Assembly (NCBI RefSeq): GCF_019455445.1
Contig: NZ_JAHWUS010000001.1
Coordinates: forward strand, 1,135,856 to 1,199,855
DNA length: 64,000 nt
Direction of reading: 5' to 3'
Source of the DNA: Pseudaquidulcibacter saccharophilus
Lineage (GTDB): Bacteria > Pseudomonadota > Alphaproteobacteria > Caulobacterales > Aquidulcibacteraceae
Of the stretch, positions 7,555 through 16,696 are shown one piece after another; the first letter of the stretch is position 1, and each line of letters opens with the position of its first letter. The position numbers and the translations under genes are program-made. A model generated the notes under the pieces. It searched no databases and was not told the DNA's origin. It saw only the letters and a list, made by a program, of their open reading frames with translations.

Positions 7555-8877
7555 ATGAAAATCACAAAACCTAGAAATACTAAGAAATCCGAGTTTAATG
7601 CCGACAAAACCGCCGGCAGACCAAACGCAAAATCATTTAACCGCTCCTTTGGAAAATCTGAAGGCAAATCAGAGGGTAAATTCTCTGGCAAGCCAGATGG
7701 AAAATTCTCAAATCGCACAGATGGACGTTCTGAGGGGCGTTCGGGTGGACGTTCCGAAGGGCGCTTTGAAAGTCGTGGCGAAGGCCGTAGCGATGCAAAG
7801 CCTGAAAGAAAATATGCACCAAAAGGCGAAAGAAGATACGTTCCAAAGCCTGAAAATCAATACCCACCAAGAACCGAAGGTCAATTTTCACCGCGCTCAG
7901 AAGGTAGAAGTGAAGGAAGATCAGAGGGAAGATCAGAGGGAAGATCAGAGGGCAGATTCCCTCCACGTTCAGAAGGCAGAAGCGAAGGAAGATTCCCACC
8001 ACGTTCAGAGGGTAGATTTAACTCAAGACCAGAAGGTCGTGGCAATTCACGCCCATTTGATAGAGATAGAGATTCTAATTCAGAAAGATCTTTTGGTTCA
8101 GAAAGATCTTTTGGCAAAAAACCTTTCCACCGTGGTGAAAAACGTCACAGTGAGAAAAATACAACCCGTCCTGATGGCAATTCAATGTGGCTTTGGGGTA
8201 TCCATGCGGTTGAGGCGGCGATTAATAACCCAAATCGTGAGATTTATGAAGTTATCGCGACCAAAAACTCGGCTTCTCACCTTCCTGAAGGTGTAAAGGT
8301 TCGTGTAGTAGAGCCAGAAGATTTGACCTATATCTTGCCGCCAAACAGCGTGCATCAAGGGCTTGCGGCGCGGGTAAAACCTTTGCCAGAGCCTGATTAT
8401 GATGCGGTATTAAAAGACGGAAAACTTGTATTCATTCTTGATCAATTGACCGACCCACAAAATATCGGTTCAATTTTCCGTACTGCGGCGGCGTTTGGCG
8501 CAAGTGCGATTATCCAGCAAGACCGTAAAGCCCCAACCATCACTGGCGCACTTGCCAAGGCGGCACAGGGTGGCGTTGAAATCGTGCCTGATTTGCGCGT
8601 GGTCAATATCTCACAAACTTTGGTTGAATTATCTGAACAAGGCTGGCTTTGTGTTGGCCTTGATATGGAAGGTTCTGCGGGGCCATTGTCCAAAGTTCTT
8701 GAGGGTGAAACCCGCCCAGTAGCAATTGTTTTGGGTGCAGAAGGCAAGGGCATACGTTCACTGGTTGCCGAACGTTGCGACACCATCGCCCACATCCCAA
8801 TGCCTGGTAATATGGAAAGCCTTAATGTCTCTAATGCGGCGGCAATCGCGGCATACGAGGTTATTCGGGGTAAATAA
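7555..8877 (+). CDS. rlmB: TrmH/SpoU-family 2'-O-methyltransferase (RlmB-type) with repeat-rich N-terminal extension
   Basis: The C-terminal 230 residues (about 210-440) are a complete SpoU/TrmH enzyme. They comprise a small substrate-binding domain (WLWGIHAVEAAINNP) and then the three knot motifs: DPQNIGSIFRTAAAFG, VLGAEGKGIR and IPMPGNMESLNVSNAAAIA. RlmB uses S-adenosylmethionine to methylate the 2'-OH of G2251 in 23S rRNA; that target is inferred. Before it, about residues 30-200 are a low-complexity tail of repeated GRSEG, GRFPPRSEG and SERSFG units, rich in Arg and Gly, probably disordered and RNA-binding. Typical RlmB proteins of about 250 residues lack it. It starts with ATG at 7555 and ends at a strong hairpin shared with the convergent neighbour. 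Confidence 0.93.
   Translation: MKITKPRNTKKSEFNADKTAGRPNAKSFNRSFGKSEGKSEGKFSGKPDGKFSNRTDGRSEGRSGGRSEGRFESRGEGRSDAKPERKYAPKGERRYVPKPENQYPPRTEGQFSPRSEGRSEGRSEGRSEGRSEGRFPPRSEGRSEGRFPPRSEGRFNSRPEGRGNSRPFDRDRDSNSERSFGSERSFGKKPFHRGEKRHSEKNTTRPDGNSMWLWGIHAVEAAINNPNREIYEVIATKNSASHLPEGVKVRVVEPEDLTYILPPNSVHQGLAARVKPLPEPDYDAVLKDGKLVFILDQLTDPQNIGSIFRTAAAFGASAIIQQDRKAPTITGALAKAAQGGVEIVPDLRVVNISQTLVELSEQGWLCVGLDMEGSAGPLSKVLEGETRPVAIVLGAEGKGIRSLVAERCDTIAHIPMPGNMESLNVSNAAAIAAYEVIRGK
7654..8050 (+). repeat. Tandem-repeat tract encoding the RlmB disordered extension
   Basis: Within rlmB the DNA repeats in short in-frame units. Three near-exact 12-bp copies of a GAAGATCAGAGG-type unit stand at about 7914-7951, and a longer CCACGTTCAGA...GG unit occurs at about 7961 and 7998. 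A separate 18-bp tandem pair (TCAGAAAGATCTTTTGG) follows at 8080-8114. The pattern fits growth by slippage with the reading frame kept, and the copy number probably differs between strains. Confidence 0.85.
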
Positions 8878-8904
8878 GCCTGATAAAAATTATCTTATGA
8901 CCAA

Positions 8905-8941
8905 AAATAAAGCCCGTAGAATTTTTCTGCGGGCTTTATTT
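8905..8941. terminator. Bidirectional intrinsic terminator
   Basis: A 16-bp stem with one G-T wobble (AAATAAAGCCCGTAGA / TCTGCGGGCTTTATTT) and a short T-rich loop stands between the convergent rlmB and methyltransferase genes. A-rich and T-rich flanks on both sides allow it to act in either direction. Confidence 0.88.
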
Positions 8942-8955
8942 ATGAAAAATGAAAT

Positions 8956-9417
8956 TTAAAACCATCGCGGTATTTTCTCTAAATATTCCTCATAAACCGT
9001 GCCAAATTTTGCCCGCAATATTTCTTCTTCGGGTTTGATTTGAAAGGTTTCGATATATTTTATAAAGGCAGGAACAAGGATAAAACCATAACAAGACAGG
9101 TTTATCACACACCATCCTACAAGATTAAGGCATAGACCAAGATATTGTGGGTTGCGGGTGTATTTATAAATTCCGTCCGTAACAATCGCCGAAGCATTTT
9201 TTGGCGCCATTGGATTCATGGTTGTGTGGTGCTTTTGAAATGCCAAAAGCCCCATTAAATCAAGCGATAAACCAAGAAAAATAAACCCGCCGCCGATTAA
9301 AGCCTTAAAAGTATAATTAAGTGGCAGACGTGGCTCGAACCCGCGCAAAAGGAAAATCGCAATTGCGCAAGTAATCAACACCACGGGCGGCGGTATCTTA
9401 AGTTCCAAAAACTTCAT
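8956..9417 (-). CDS. Isoprenylcysteine/phospholipid methyltransferase-family membrane protein
   Basis: The 153-residue protein has about four membrane segments. It carries the conserved TDGIYKYTRNPQYLG motif and a C-terminal EEILRAKFGTVYEEYLEKIPRWF, which define the ICMT/PEMT-like membrane methyltransferases. The RNPxY and E-E residues form the S-adenosylmethionine site in this fold. The acceptor is unknown: bacterial members include lipid, sulfide and uncharacterised methyltransferases. The start overlaps the stop of the symporter gene by 4 bp (ATGA), indicating translational coupling in a two-gene operon. Confidence 0.85.
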   Translation of the reverse strand: MKFLELKIPPPVVLITCAIAIFLLRGFEPRLPLNYTFKALIGGGFIFLGLSLDLMGLLAFQKHHTTMNPMAPKNASAIVTDGIYKYTRNPQYLGLCLNLVGWCVINLSCYGFILVPAFIKYIETFQIKPEEEILRAKFGTVYEEYLEKIPRWF

Positions 9418-10682
9418 GATGTGGTTTCATTAAACTTTTCGATTTTTTCGCTGGTTTCGGTGTCTAATTGCCCCTCTAATTTGGCAATAACCGCACTGGC
9501 AACGCTATTGCCAACGACGTTGGTTGCAGAACGACCCATATCAAGCAATTGATCAACCCCGATTACAAGGGCAATCCATTCAGTTGGTAGGCCAAAATAT
9601 GCCAGTGTCGCCATAATAACCACCAATGATGCACGCGGCACGCCAGCAATCCCTTTTGACGTAATCAAAAGCAGGAATAGCATCATAACTTTTTGCATCA
9701 ATGTAAACTCAACGCCATATGCCTGCGCAATGAAGAGAGTTGCAAAGGTGCAATAAAGCATTGAGCCATCAAGGTTAAAAGAATAGCCAAGCGGCAAAAC
9801 AAATGACGTGATTTTACGTGAAATACCAATGGTTGGCAGGCCGGCAAGAAGCTTTGGATATGCGGCCTCTGATGATGCGGTTGAGAATGAAAGTAAAAGC
9901 GGGTCGGCAATAACTTTCAAAAGTTTTTTAATCATATCTTTGCCAAGGAAGGCAAGACCAGCCAAAAGAATGATTACCCATAAAATCACCATTGCCAAAT
10001 AGAATTCCAGCATGAATTCGCCGTATTTTATAAGGATTGGCGCGCCCTGTTGCGAAACCACTTTTGCCAAGGCACCAAAAATTGCGAATGGCGCAAATTG
10101 CATAACCATTTCAGTAACTTTTAGCATGATACTTGCGGCTTCTTCGGCAAGCTCCATAACCTTTGGTGATTTGTCGTCAAGTGCCGCAATCGCAGTGCCC
10201 ACAAATACCGAGAATACAACGATTTGCAGGATTTCATTTTCCGCCATTGCTTTGATAATCGAGGTTGGGATTACGTGTTCAATGAATTTTTCAAAGGTAA
10301 AGCCATCGGTTGATGGTGCTTTGGCGGCTTCGCCCGCTAAAAGGTGCAAATCCATGCCAACGCCGGGTTTGAAAAATTCCACCATAACCATACCAAGGGT
10401 AAGAGAGATTATAGAGGCCGAAATAAACCAAATCATCGCTTTTACGCCAACACGCCCAACCTGCGCGGCATCTTCCATGTGACCGATACCGGCAATTAGT
10501 GTGAATAACACCAATGGCGCGATAATCATTTTAATCAACATAATAAAGATTTTTGGCAACAAGCCAAAGAATGTAATTGCGCCTTTGATTTGATCTGGCT
10601 CAAAAAAGCTATTGCAAATAAGGCCAACTATAACCCCAAGAACCATGGCTGCGGTAATAAAATAAGCAAATTTTTTATTCAT
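9414..10682 (-). CDS. Dicarboxylate/amino acid:cation symporter (GltP/DctA family)
   Basis: The 422-residue inner-membrane protein carries the DAACS signatures. They include the serine-rich hairpin SFSTASSEAAYPKLL, the unwound-helix motif GYSFNLDGSMLY, the second re-entrant loop ITSKGIAGVPRAS, and the binding-site helix DQLLDMGRSATNVVGN. These proteins import glutamate, aspartate or C4-dicarboxylates with Na+ or H+. Which substrate it takes cannot be decided with certainty. It starts with ATG at 10682 and is coupled to the downstream methyltransferase-like gene. No regulator is adjacent. Confidence 0.93.
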   Translation of the reverse strand: MNKKFAYFITAAMVLGVIVGLICNSFFEPDQIKGAITFFGLLPKIFIMLIKMIIAPLVLFTLIAGIGHMEDAAQVGRVGVKAMIWFISASIISLTLGMVMVEFFKPGVGMDLHLLAGEAAKAPSTDGFTFEKFIEHVIPTSIIKAMAENEILQIVVFSVFVGTAIAALDDKSPKVMELAEEAASIMLKVTEMVMQFAPFAIFGALAKVVSQQGAPILIKYGEFMLEFYLAMVILWVIILLAGLAFLGKDMIKKLLKVIADPLLLSFSTASSEAAYPKLLAGLPTIGISRKITSFVLPLGYSFNLDGSMLYCTFATLFIAQAYGVEFTLMQKVMMLFLLLITSKGIAGVPRASLVVIMATLAYFGLPTEWIALVIGVDQLLDMGRSATNVVGNSVASAVIAKLEGQLDTETSEKIEKFNETTS

Positions 10683-10797
10683 TCTTGCCCCGAGTTAAAA
10701 AATAATTGTTATGACAATAAGGCATTTATTCCAAAACAAAAGATATTTTGGTGATAAAAATAAAATATTGTAAAATTAAAGCTGCAAGATGCGAAAA

Positions 10798-10817
10798 GGG
10801 GCGGAATTTTCCGCCCC
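10798..10817 (-). terminator. Probable intrinsic terminator after the TonB receptor gene
   Basis: GGGGCGG and CCGCCCC form a GC-rich stem around an A/T loop, 15 bases past the stop of the receptor gene. On the minus strand it is followed by CTTTTCGC, a short T run. Confidence 0.7.
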
Positions 10818-10831
10818 CTTGATTGCCATAA

Positions 10832-13069
10832 TTACATTCCCGGTGGTGGACCACCGCCGCCGCCCGGGCCATGTGGTGGACGTGGGAATACATCATCCGA
10901 TTGCCCTTTTGGTCTTGCCCCCATCATCATGCGGAAACCGACATAGAATACACGTGGCTCAGTGTTCATGACTGTAGTGCTGTTGAATGTCGATGAATTA
11001 ATCACGCTTTTGGTTTTTTCCATATCGAATGGATTGGTGACATTAGCCATTAAGGTGATTGCAGGGTTTATTTGGTGGCTATATGAAATCATGCTCATGG
11101 AACGGCCACCATTATAGCCCTGCGCAGTATAGGTTTTGCCCATGCCGCCCATCATGAATTGTAGCTTGTCAGCTTTGGTGATGTCATAGCTAACACGCAT
11201 ACGCCCTTGCATAGTTGTGCCAGAGATTTTGCTTTTGGTGCTATTGATTGCGTCCAATTCAACATAAGACAAATTAGTGTTTAGGTTGACCGCCAATTTA
11301 TTATCAAGGAATTTCTTATCAAGATTAACCTCAAGTCCACCTGATTGCCCGTTGCCAGAGTTTATTTTGGTGGTTTGCAAAATGTTTCCGGTCAAATATT
11401 CGCTATAGGATGTGATTACATTGTCATTATAGCGATAATATCCGCGAACTTGATATGAAACGGGACCTTTTGCATATTCATAACCAACTTCTAGTGAATC
11501 AGTGGTTTGTGGACGTAGGTTTGGATTACCAACCTTTACATTCTCAGCATCAGAATAAACCGGTGTTGCGTTCAAATCCTGCGCATTTGGGCGCTGGATA
11601 CGACGAGAATATGAAAAGCGTAATTTGCCATTATCAGAAACATCATATGTCAAAAACGCAGATGGGCTGACATTGGTGTAAATTGATGAAGATGCAATAT
11701 TTGATGTTGGGTTAAAGGTGTTTACATCAGTATTTTCGACACGAACGCCCAATTGCCCCGCCCATTTATCACCCAGATATTGTTGATAGGTAAAATATGC
11801 GGCATTCACAATTTGATATGAATCAAAGGTATTAGTGCGGTTTGGATTGGGAACCACAATACCATCTGCATCATTTATACGTACCGCATAGTTTTTAATA
11901 CTATTGTCATTCACTTCAATTTGCAAACCAGAAGTAACTTTACCTTGCCCGACCGGTTGTTCAACATCGATTGAATAAAGGTAGTTTTTCAAATCCGATT
12001 TTGTATCAAGAACATCGTGATAGTGATTAATGCTTGGCAAATCATATTGATAATAATCATCGGCATCGCCATTGCCATCCGAAACGCTGTAACGCAAATC
12101 AGTTTTAAATTTGCCGCCATTGCCATTATTATGATCATAGCTTAGGGCAATTCCATAATCGTCACGATTATCGGTTTTAAGTGAATTTAGATTGTAATTA
12201 GTGATTATGTTTCCCGCGCTATCAAGGCCGATATATTTACGGTTTGATAATGACGTGGTGTCACGCGTTGCGTAATTTGCCTGAAAGCCAAGTGTATCCT
12301 TATCGCTAAGGAAATATTCAAGACCAATGTTGCCGCCAACACTTTTACGATTTGTATTTGCATTTCCACTTTGTTCGGAATGGGCAAGTGCGCCGCTTAA
12401 TGGATTAATGGTATCACGCGTCATTCTTGATGTAGAGCTTCTGCCATCATCACGATAATTTAGCCCACCAGTAAGGCTGAATTTGCTGGTAGTATAAGAA
12501 CCAGTCATATTGCCATTAAGGCGACCTTTTTCGCCCGCGCTCATCATAAGGGTGCCGAATTTACCTGGTTTACGGTTCTTTTTCATAACCAAATTAATGA
12601 TGCCAGAGCTTCCTTCAGAAGAGAAACCCGCGCCAGGGTTATTCATAACTTCGATAGATTCAATATCGGATCCCGCGATTGATAATATACTAGCTGCACG
12701 ATTATCGCCCTTCAGCATTGCAGAATCACGACCGTTCATAAGAACCTTAACATTCGATTGCCCGCGCAGAGTGATATTGCCTTCACTGTCAACATTTACA
12801 GATGGGACTTGGTTTAATGCGTCGGCCGCGGTTCCGGTTTGGGCGGCAATGTTATCTTTTAAATTATAAGACTGACGGTCAATTTGGTTTTGTGGCTTGG
12901 TGCCGGTGACGACAACGGTGTTTTTATCAGTTGCTGGTGAGTCATCTTTTTTTGTTTGTTCATCCGCTGGTTTTGCATCTTGTGCAAATGAAAGAGATGG
13001 TAATGCCAATACTGCTGCTAGAACCAATATAGATATACTATTTTTGGTTTTTAAGTTCGCATTTTTCAT
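10832..13069 (-). CDS. TonB-dependent outer-membrane receptor, OMP_b-brl_3-type barrel
   Basis: The 745-residue protein has a signal peptide (ending near SLSFAQDA), a TonB-box-like TVVVTGTKP, and a plug domain with ALNQVPSVNVDSEGNITLRGQ, VKVLMNGRDS and a EVMNNPGAGFSSEGSSGIINLVMKK-type region. A long beta-strand barrel follows. The plug wording is that of the PF14905-type receptors, often tied to peptide, siderophore or glycan uptake; the ligand is unknown. Unusually the chain does not end at a barrel-closing aromatic residue. After the last strand (RVFYVGFRMMMG) it runs on as a Pro/Gly tail ending GPGGGGGPPPGM. It is monocistronic, with a terminator after the stop. Confidence 0.92.
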   Translation of the reverse strand: MKNANLKTKNSISILVLAAVLALPSLSFAQDAKPADEQTKKDDSPATDKNTVVVTGTKPQNQIDRQSYNLKDNIAAQTGTAADALNQVPSVNVDSEGNITLRGQSNVKVLMNGRDSAMLKGDNRAASILSIAGSDIESIEVMNNPGAGFSSEGSSGIINLVMKKNRKPGKFGTLMMSAGEKGRLNGNMTGSYTTSKFSLTGGLNYRDDGRSSTSRMTRDTINPLSGALAHSEQSGNANTNRKSVGGNIGLEYFLSDKDTLGFQANYATRDTTSLSNRKYIGLDSAGNIITNYNLNSLKTDNRDDYGIALSYDHNNGNGGKFKTDLRYSVSDGNGDADDYYQYDLPSINHYHDVLDTKSDLKNYLYSIDVEQPVGQGKVTSGLQIEVNDNSIKNYAVRINDADGIVVPNPNRTNTFDSYQIVNAAYFTYQQYLGDKWAGQLGVRVENTDVNTFNPTSNIASSSIYTNVSPSAFLTYDVSDNGKLRFSYSRRIQRPNAQDLNATPVYSDAENVKVGNPNLRPQTTDSLEVGYEYAKGPVSYQVRGYYRYNDNVITSYSEYLTGNILQTTKINSGNGQSGGLEVNLDKKFLDNKLAVNLNTNLSYVELDAINSTKSKISGTTMQGRMRVSYDITKADKLQFMMGGMGKTYTAQGYNGGRSMSMISYSHQINPAITLMANVTNPFDMEKTKSVINSSTFNSTTVMNTEPRVFYVGFRMMMGARPKGQSDDVFPRPPHGPGGGGGPPPGM

Positions 13070-13262
13070 AATTTGGTAGGCCTCTGTATATTATTTTAAA
13101 CCTTATACGGTAGAGAATCTTAATTCCGTCACAATCATGGCATGAATTAGCTGCAAATTTAAATTACATATTTTTCACGACGGAAACCAAAAATTATAGC
13201 GTAGAATTAATTGGTTGAGGCGGATGGGCAAAAGAGTGGTAACACCACAAAAGGTGGATTAT

Positions 13263-14588
13263 ATGATTATAAACACACAAGACACCAATTTTATAAAACG
13301 ATTTGGCTATGGCAAAGGGCTTAATAATTTAAATTTTGCCAATAATACCAAGCCATATTTACCAGAAATTGATGAAAGCTATTCATCTGATTTTCCCAAT
13401 ATGATTGCCAATTATTTTGCGGCACAAAAAGCAAATGACAAAGATAAAATTGGCGAAATTGTAAAAACATCTTATGGCAATTTCATTGCCAAAAGGGTGG
13501 GGCTTGCGCTTGCAGCACCAATTGGTTTTCACGAAAGATTGGTTCATTTTTGGTCAAACCATTTTGCAATATCGGTTGACAAAAGGGTTGTGACATTTTT
13601 GGCTGGTGATTACGAATTTTCGGCAATTCGCCACAATATTAATGGAAATTTTTATCAATTATTGATGGCGGCAATTACCCATCCGGCAATGCTTGAATAT
13701 CTTGATCAGGAAAAATCAATTGGTCCGGATTCAATTGCTGCGGCACGAGCCGCTGATAAGGGTAAGAAAATTGGTCTGAATGAAAATTTGGCGCGTGAAA
13801 TTCTTGAACTCCATACTTTGGGGGTTGATGGTGGGTATAGCCAAAAAGACGTAACCGAATTTGCCAAGGCATTAACTGGCTTTGCGTATATAAAGCCCAA
13901 ACAAGATACGACTGATTTTTCTAATGTTGGCAAATTCAATTTTATCCCGCAATGGCATCAAAAAGGTAGTGTGGTTTTTATGGGCCGCGAATATTCGCAA
14001 AATGGCTATAATCAACCTGATGCAATATTAAAATATATCGCAAGCCACCCTGCAACCGCAAAACATATTGCAACCAAATTGGCGCGCCACTTTTGTGCGG
14101 ATGATCCACCCCAAGCATTGGTTGAGAGGCTGAAAAACACATTTTTAACAACAAATGGCGATTTGAACCAAATGTATGAGGTTCTATTAAACTCGCCGGA
14201 GTGTATGGACGCAAAATACACCAAATTTAAGACACCTTGGGATTGGTTTATTTCTAGTTTGCGGGCCATTGGCGTTGAAAATTTGGATGCAAGATTAATC
14301 AACCGTGCCATGAAAACATTGGGGCAAGAAATTTTAAAGCCCGAAGCCCCCAAAGGTTATGATGATATTCAAAGTGCATGGGCGGCACCAGATGCCATTG
14401 AAAAGCGTGCCGAGATTTCATCATTGATGGTGGCGAAATTTATGCCGCCAGCCACACCAGTAGATATTGCAAAAGCGATTTTTGGCGACACCCTAAGCGA
14501 GAATACGCTTAAAATTGTTTCGCGTGCCGAAAGTAAACAATCCGCACTCGCATTATTATTAATTTCACCAGAAAATATGAGGCGCTAA
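13263..14588 (+). CDS. DUF1800 family protein
   Basis: The 441-residue protein has the DUF1800 hallmarks: FHERLVHFWSNHFAIS near the N-terminus, then LNENLAREILELHTLGVDGGYSQKDV and HPATAKHIATKLARHF. The function of the family is not established. Its genes almost always precede a DUF1501 gene, as here (4 bp apart), suggesting a joint exported complex. The start is taken at ATG 13263 behind AGGTGGA. An upstream frame from 13215 adds 16 residues without homology-like character. No signal peptide is evident, whereas the partner has one. Confidence 0.9.
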   Translation: MIINTQDTNFIKRFGYGKGLNNLNFANNTKPYLPEIDESYSSDFPNMIANYFAAQKANDKDKIGEIVKTSYGNFIAKRVGLALAAPIGFHERLVHFWSNHFAISVDKRVVTFLAGDYEFSAIRHNINGNFYQLLMAAITHPAMLEYLDQEKSIGPDSIAAARAADKGKKIGLNENLAREILELHTLGVDGGYSQKDVTEFAKALTGFAYIKPKQDTTDFSNVGKFNFIPQWHQKGSVVFMGREYSQNGYNQPDAILKYIASHPATAKHIATKLARHFCADDPPQALVERLKNTFLTTNGDLNQMYEVLLNSPECMDAKYTKFKTPWDWFISSLRAIGVENLDARLINRAMKTLGQEILKPEAPKGYDDIQSAWAAPDAIEKRAEISSLMVAKFMPPATPVDIAKAIFGDTLSENTLKIVSRAESKQSALALLLISPENMRR

Positions 14589-14592
14589 GAAA

Positions 14593-15738
14593 ATGAAAAT
14601 TCAAAGACGCGATTTCATAAAATACGCTGGCGGTCTTGGGCTGTCTGGCTTTATTCCTTCCATAAGTTTTGCCAATGCCGCAACCGAAACCCGTTTTATA
14701 TTCATTATCCAACGTGGTGCGGCAGATGGGCTTGATATTATAAACCCGCGATTTGACAAGAATTACTTTTCTTTGCGTGGTGATATGGCCTTGAAAGATG
14801 ATGAAGTAACCATGCTTGATAATGGCTTTGCGCTTCACAATTCTTTGACAAATATTGGGCAATTATACAAAGACAAACAGGCCGCGTTTATTCACGCCAT
14901 TGCAACACCATATCGTGAAAGGTCGCATTTTGACGCCCAAAACATCCTAGAGCTTGGTTCGGGGAGGGCATATGAATTTAATGCCGGTTGGATGAACCGT
15001 TTGATGGGGCTTTTGCCACAAAATAAATCAACCGAAGCAATCGCAATTTCCGAGACAATACCTGCGGCATTACGTGGTAATAATAAGGTTACAAGCTATT
15101 ATCCATCTAATATCAAAGCACCTTCTGATGATTTGATGGTGCGGGTGGCAAGCCTTTATGAAAACGACCCGCTTTTGTATGATTTGTGGCTTCAGGCACA
15201 GCAGACAAGCAAACTTGCAACCGGTGATGAAATGGAAAATGCAAAAGAGATTGGCAAAATCACTGCCAAGCTTTTGAATGCGCCAAATGGACCACGCATT
15301 GCCATGCTTGAGACGACGGGTTGGGATACACACTCGGCGCAAACCGCACGACTTAAAAACAATTTGAAACAGATTGATGCCCTTGTGGGGCAAATAAAAG
15401 ATGGCCTGGGTGATAATTGGTCAAACACTGTTGTGGTTGTTGCCACTGAATTTGGCCGAACCGCTGCTGCCAATGGCACACAAGGAACAGATCATGGCAC
15501 GGCATCTTGTGCTATGGTTCTTGGTGGCAAGGTAAAGGGTGGCAGAATTATTGCCGATTGGGCAGGGTTATCACAAGCCAATCTTTATCAAAACCGCGAT
15601 TTAATGCCGACCGCACAAATGTACGGATTATTATCAGGGGTTTTGGGTGAAACATATGGAATTGAACCCGAAAAAGTCGCGGCAAATTTATTTGCGGCTG
15701 CAAAACCTGATAAAATTATAAAGGGAATTATGATTTAA
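14593..15738 (+). CDS. DUF1501 family protein with Tat signal
   Basis: The 381-residue protein begins with a twin-arginine signal (QRRDFIKYAGGLGLSGFIP), so it is exported folded. DUF1501 members belong to the alkaline-phosphatase/sulfatase-like fold. Seen here are GGAADGLDIINP-like start (QRGAADGLD), HFDAQNILELGSG, TGWDTHSAQ and VVVVATEFGRTAAANGTQGTDHG, the usual signature segments. The biochemical role is unknown. It is in an operon with the DUF1800 gene upstream and probably the metallophosphoesterase downstream (8 bp gap). Confidence 0.92.
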   Translation: MKIQRRDFIKYAGGLGLSGFIPSISFANAATETRFIFIIQRGAADGLDIINPRFDKNYFSLRGDMALKDDEVTMLDNGFALHNSLTNIGQLYKDKQAAFIHAIATPYRERSHFDAQNILELGSGRAYEFNAGWMNRLMGLLPQNKSTEAIAISETIPAALRGNNKVTSYYPSNIKAPSDDLMVRVASLYENDPLLYDLWLQAQQTSKLATGDEMENAKEIGKITAKLLNAPNGPRIAMLETTGWDTHSAQTARLKNNLKQIDALVGQIKDGLGDNWSNTVVVVATEFGRTAAANGTQGTDHGTASCAMVLGGKVKGGRIIADWAGLSQANLYQNRDLMPTAQMYGLLSGVLGETYGIEPEKVAANLFAAAKPDKIIKGIMI

Positions 15739-15745
15739 CCCCAAT

Positions 15746-16696
15746 ATGCAGAATCGAACCCCCAAAAAGCAAAACTTGCTAAAAAATTTGTTTTTCATAA
15801 CCGTCGCAATCGCCATGATTGCGGCGGTATTTGCCTTTATAATTGAACCCTCGCGGACAATTGTCAGAGAGGTAGATGTTGAAAGCCCATATTGGAATGG
15901 TGCGCCCATTAAAATTGCCCTTATATCTGATGTGCATGTCGATAATTTGCAGGTTCCGATTTCACGAATTGAAAAAACAGGAAAACTAATTCAAGGTCTT
16001 TCGCCCGATATAATCTTTATTGGTGGCGATTATGCAGGAGGTTATTTATCAAAAACACGCATGCCAAAGGCGGCATTTGAAAACCGTAGCCATGATGAAA
16101 ACAAGCTTGAGATTGCGGCAATGCATGCCTTGGGTGATTATAATAAATATGCGCCATTGGGTGCGGTTGCCATTATGGGCAACCATGATAGGTGGTGGTC
16201 GGCGGACGAAACCCGCAAGGCATTTGCCCAAACCCAAGCTACATTCTTGGAAGATAAACTCCTTCATATAAAGAACGATAAATATGATTTTTGGATTTGT
16301 GGCGTTGGTGACAGGAACAACTGGCGCAAAGATAAGCCAAAAATTTGTGAAACTGCGCCATCTGGTGTTGATGTCCTTACCTTTGTTCATAATCCTGCAT
16401 ATTTTATTCCATATTTGGGCCAGGCAAAAATCCAATTTTCGGGGCATTTGCATGGCGGACAAATACGTTTTCCATTCATTGGCGCACCAAGAACTTCTGG
16501 CCCATATACCGAAGAAACTATAAAGGGTTATATGGTGGATGGGGATAGGGTGCTTGTCGTAAGTTCTGGCCTTGGTATGGTTGGTTTGCCCGCGCGTTTT
16601 AATGTGCCTCCAGAGGTGATGATCATAAACTTAAAAAGCGGCAGTAAAGCTGCCGCTAGTTCAAAGACAATAAAAAACTACTGGTTCATTCGTTAA
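15746..16696 (+). CDS. Membrane-anchored metallophosphoesterase
   Basis: The 316-residue protein has an N-terminal membrane anchor (about residues 12-34). It then shows the calcineurin-like metal motifs in order: LISDVHVD (D62, H64), FIGGDYAGG, IMGNHDRWW, FVHNPAYF and FSGHLHGGQ. This resembles the YkuE/YaeI-type phosphoesterases, some of which cleave UDP-glucosamine or cyclic phosphodiesters; the substrate is not known here. The gene follows the DUF1501 gene closely. Its last 4 bp overlap the end of the convergent gene, and a minus-strand terminator lies inside its coding region. Confidence 0.9.
   Translation: MQNRTPKKQNLLKNLFFITVAIAMIAAVFAFIIEPSRTIVREVDVESPYWNGAPIKIALISDVHVDNLQVPISRIEKTGKLIQGLSPDIIFIGGDYAGGYLSKTRMPKAAFENRSHDENKLEIAAMHALGDYNKYAPLGAVAIMGNHDRWWSADETRKAFAQTQATFLEDKLLHIKNDKYDFWICGVGDRNNWRKDKPKICETAPSGVDVLTFVHNPAYFIPYLGQAKIQFSGHLHGGQIRFPFIGAPRTSGPYTEETIKGYMVDGDRVLVVSSGLGMVGLPARFNVPPEVMIINLKSGSKAAASSKTIKNYWFIR
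16633..16657 (-). terminator. Minus-strand terminator embedded in the 3' end of the phosphoesterase gene
   Basis: AGCGGCAG and CTGCCGCT form a perfect 8-bp stem with a 5-base loop at 16637-16657. On the minus strand it is followed directly by TTTTTAAG. It therefore suits the gene ending at 16693, while being read as codons (SGSKAAAS) in the opposite gene. Confidence 0.75.

Noticed and set aside
7654-8114. Repeated 12-18 bp units looked like a short CRISPR-like array
   Set aside because: The repeats are contiguous without unique spacers, stay in frame, and encode the Arg/Gly/Ser/Glu tail of rlmB.
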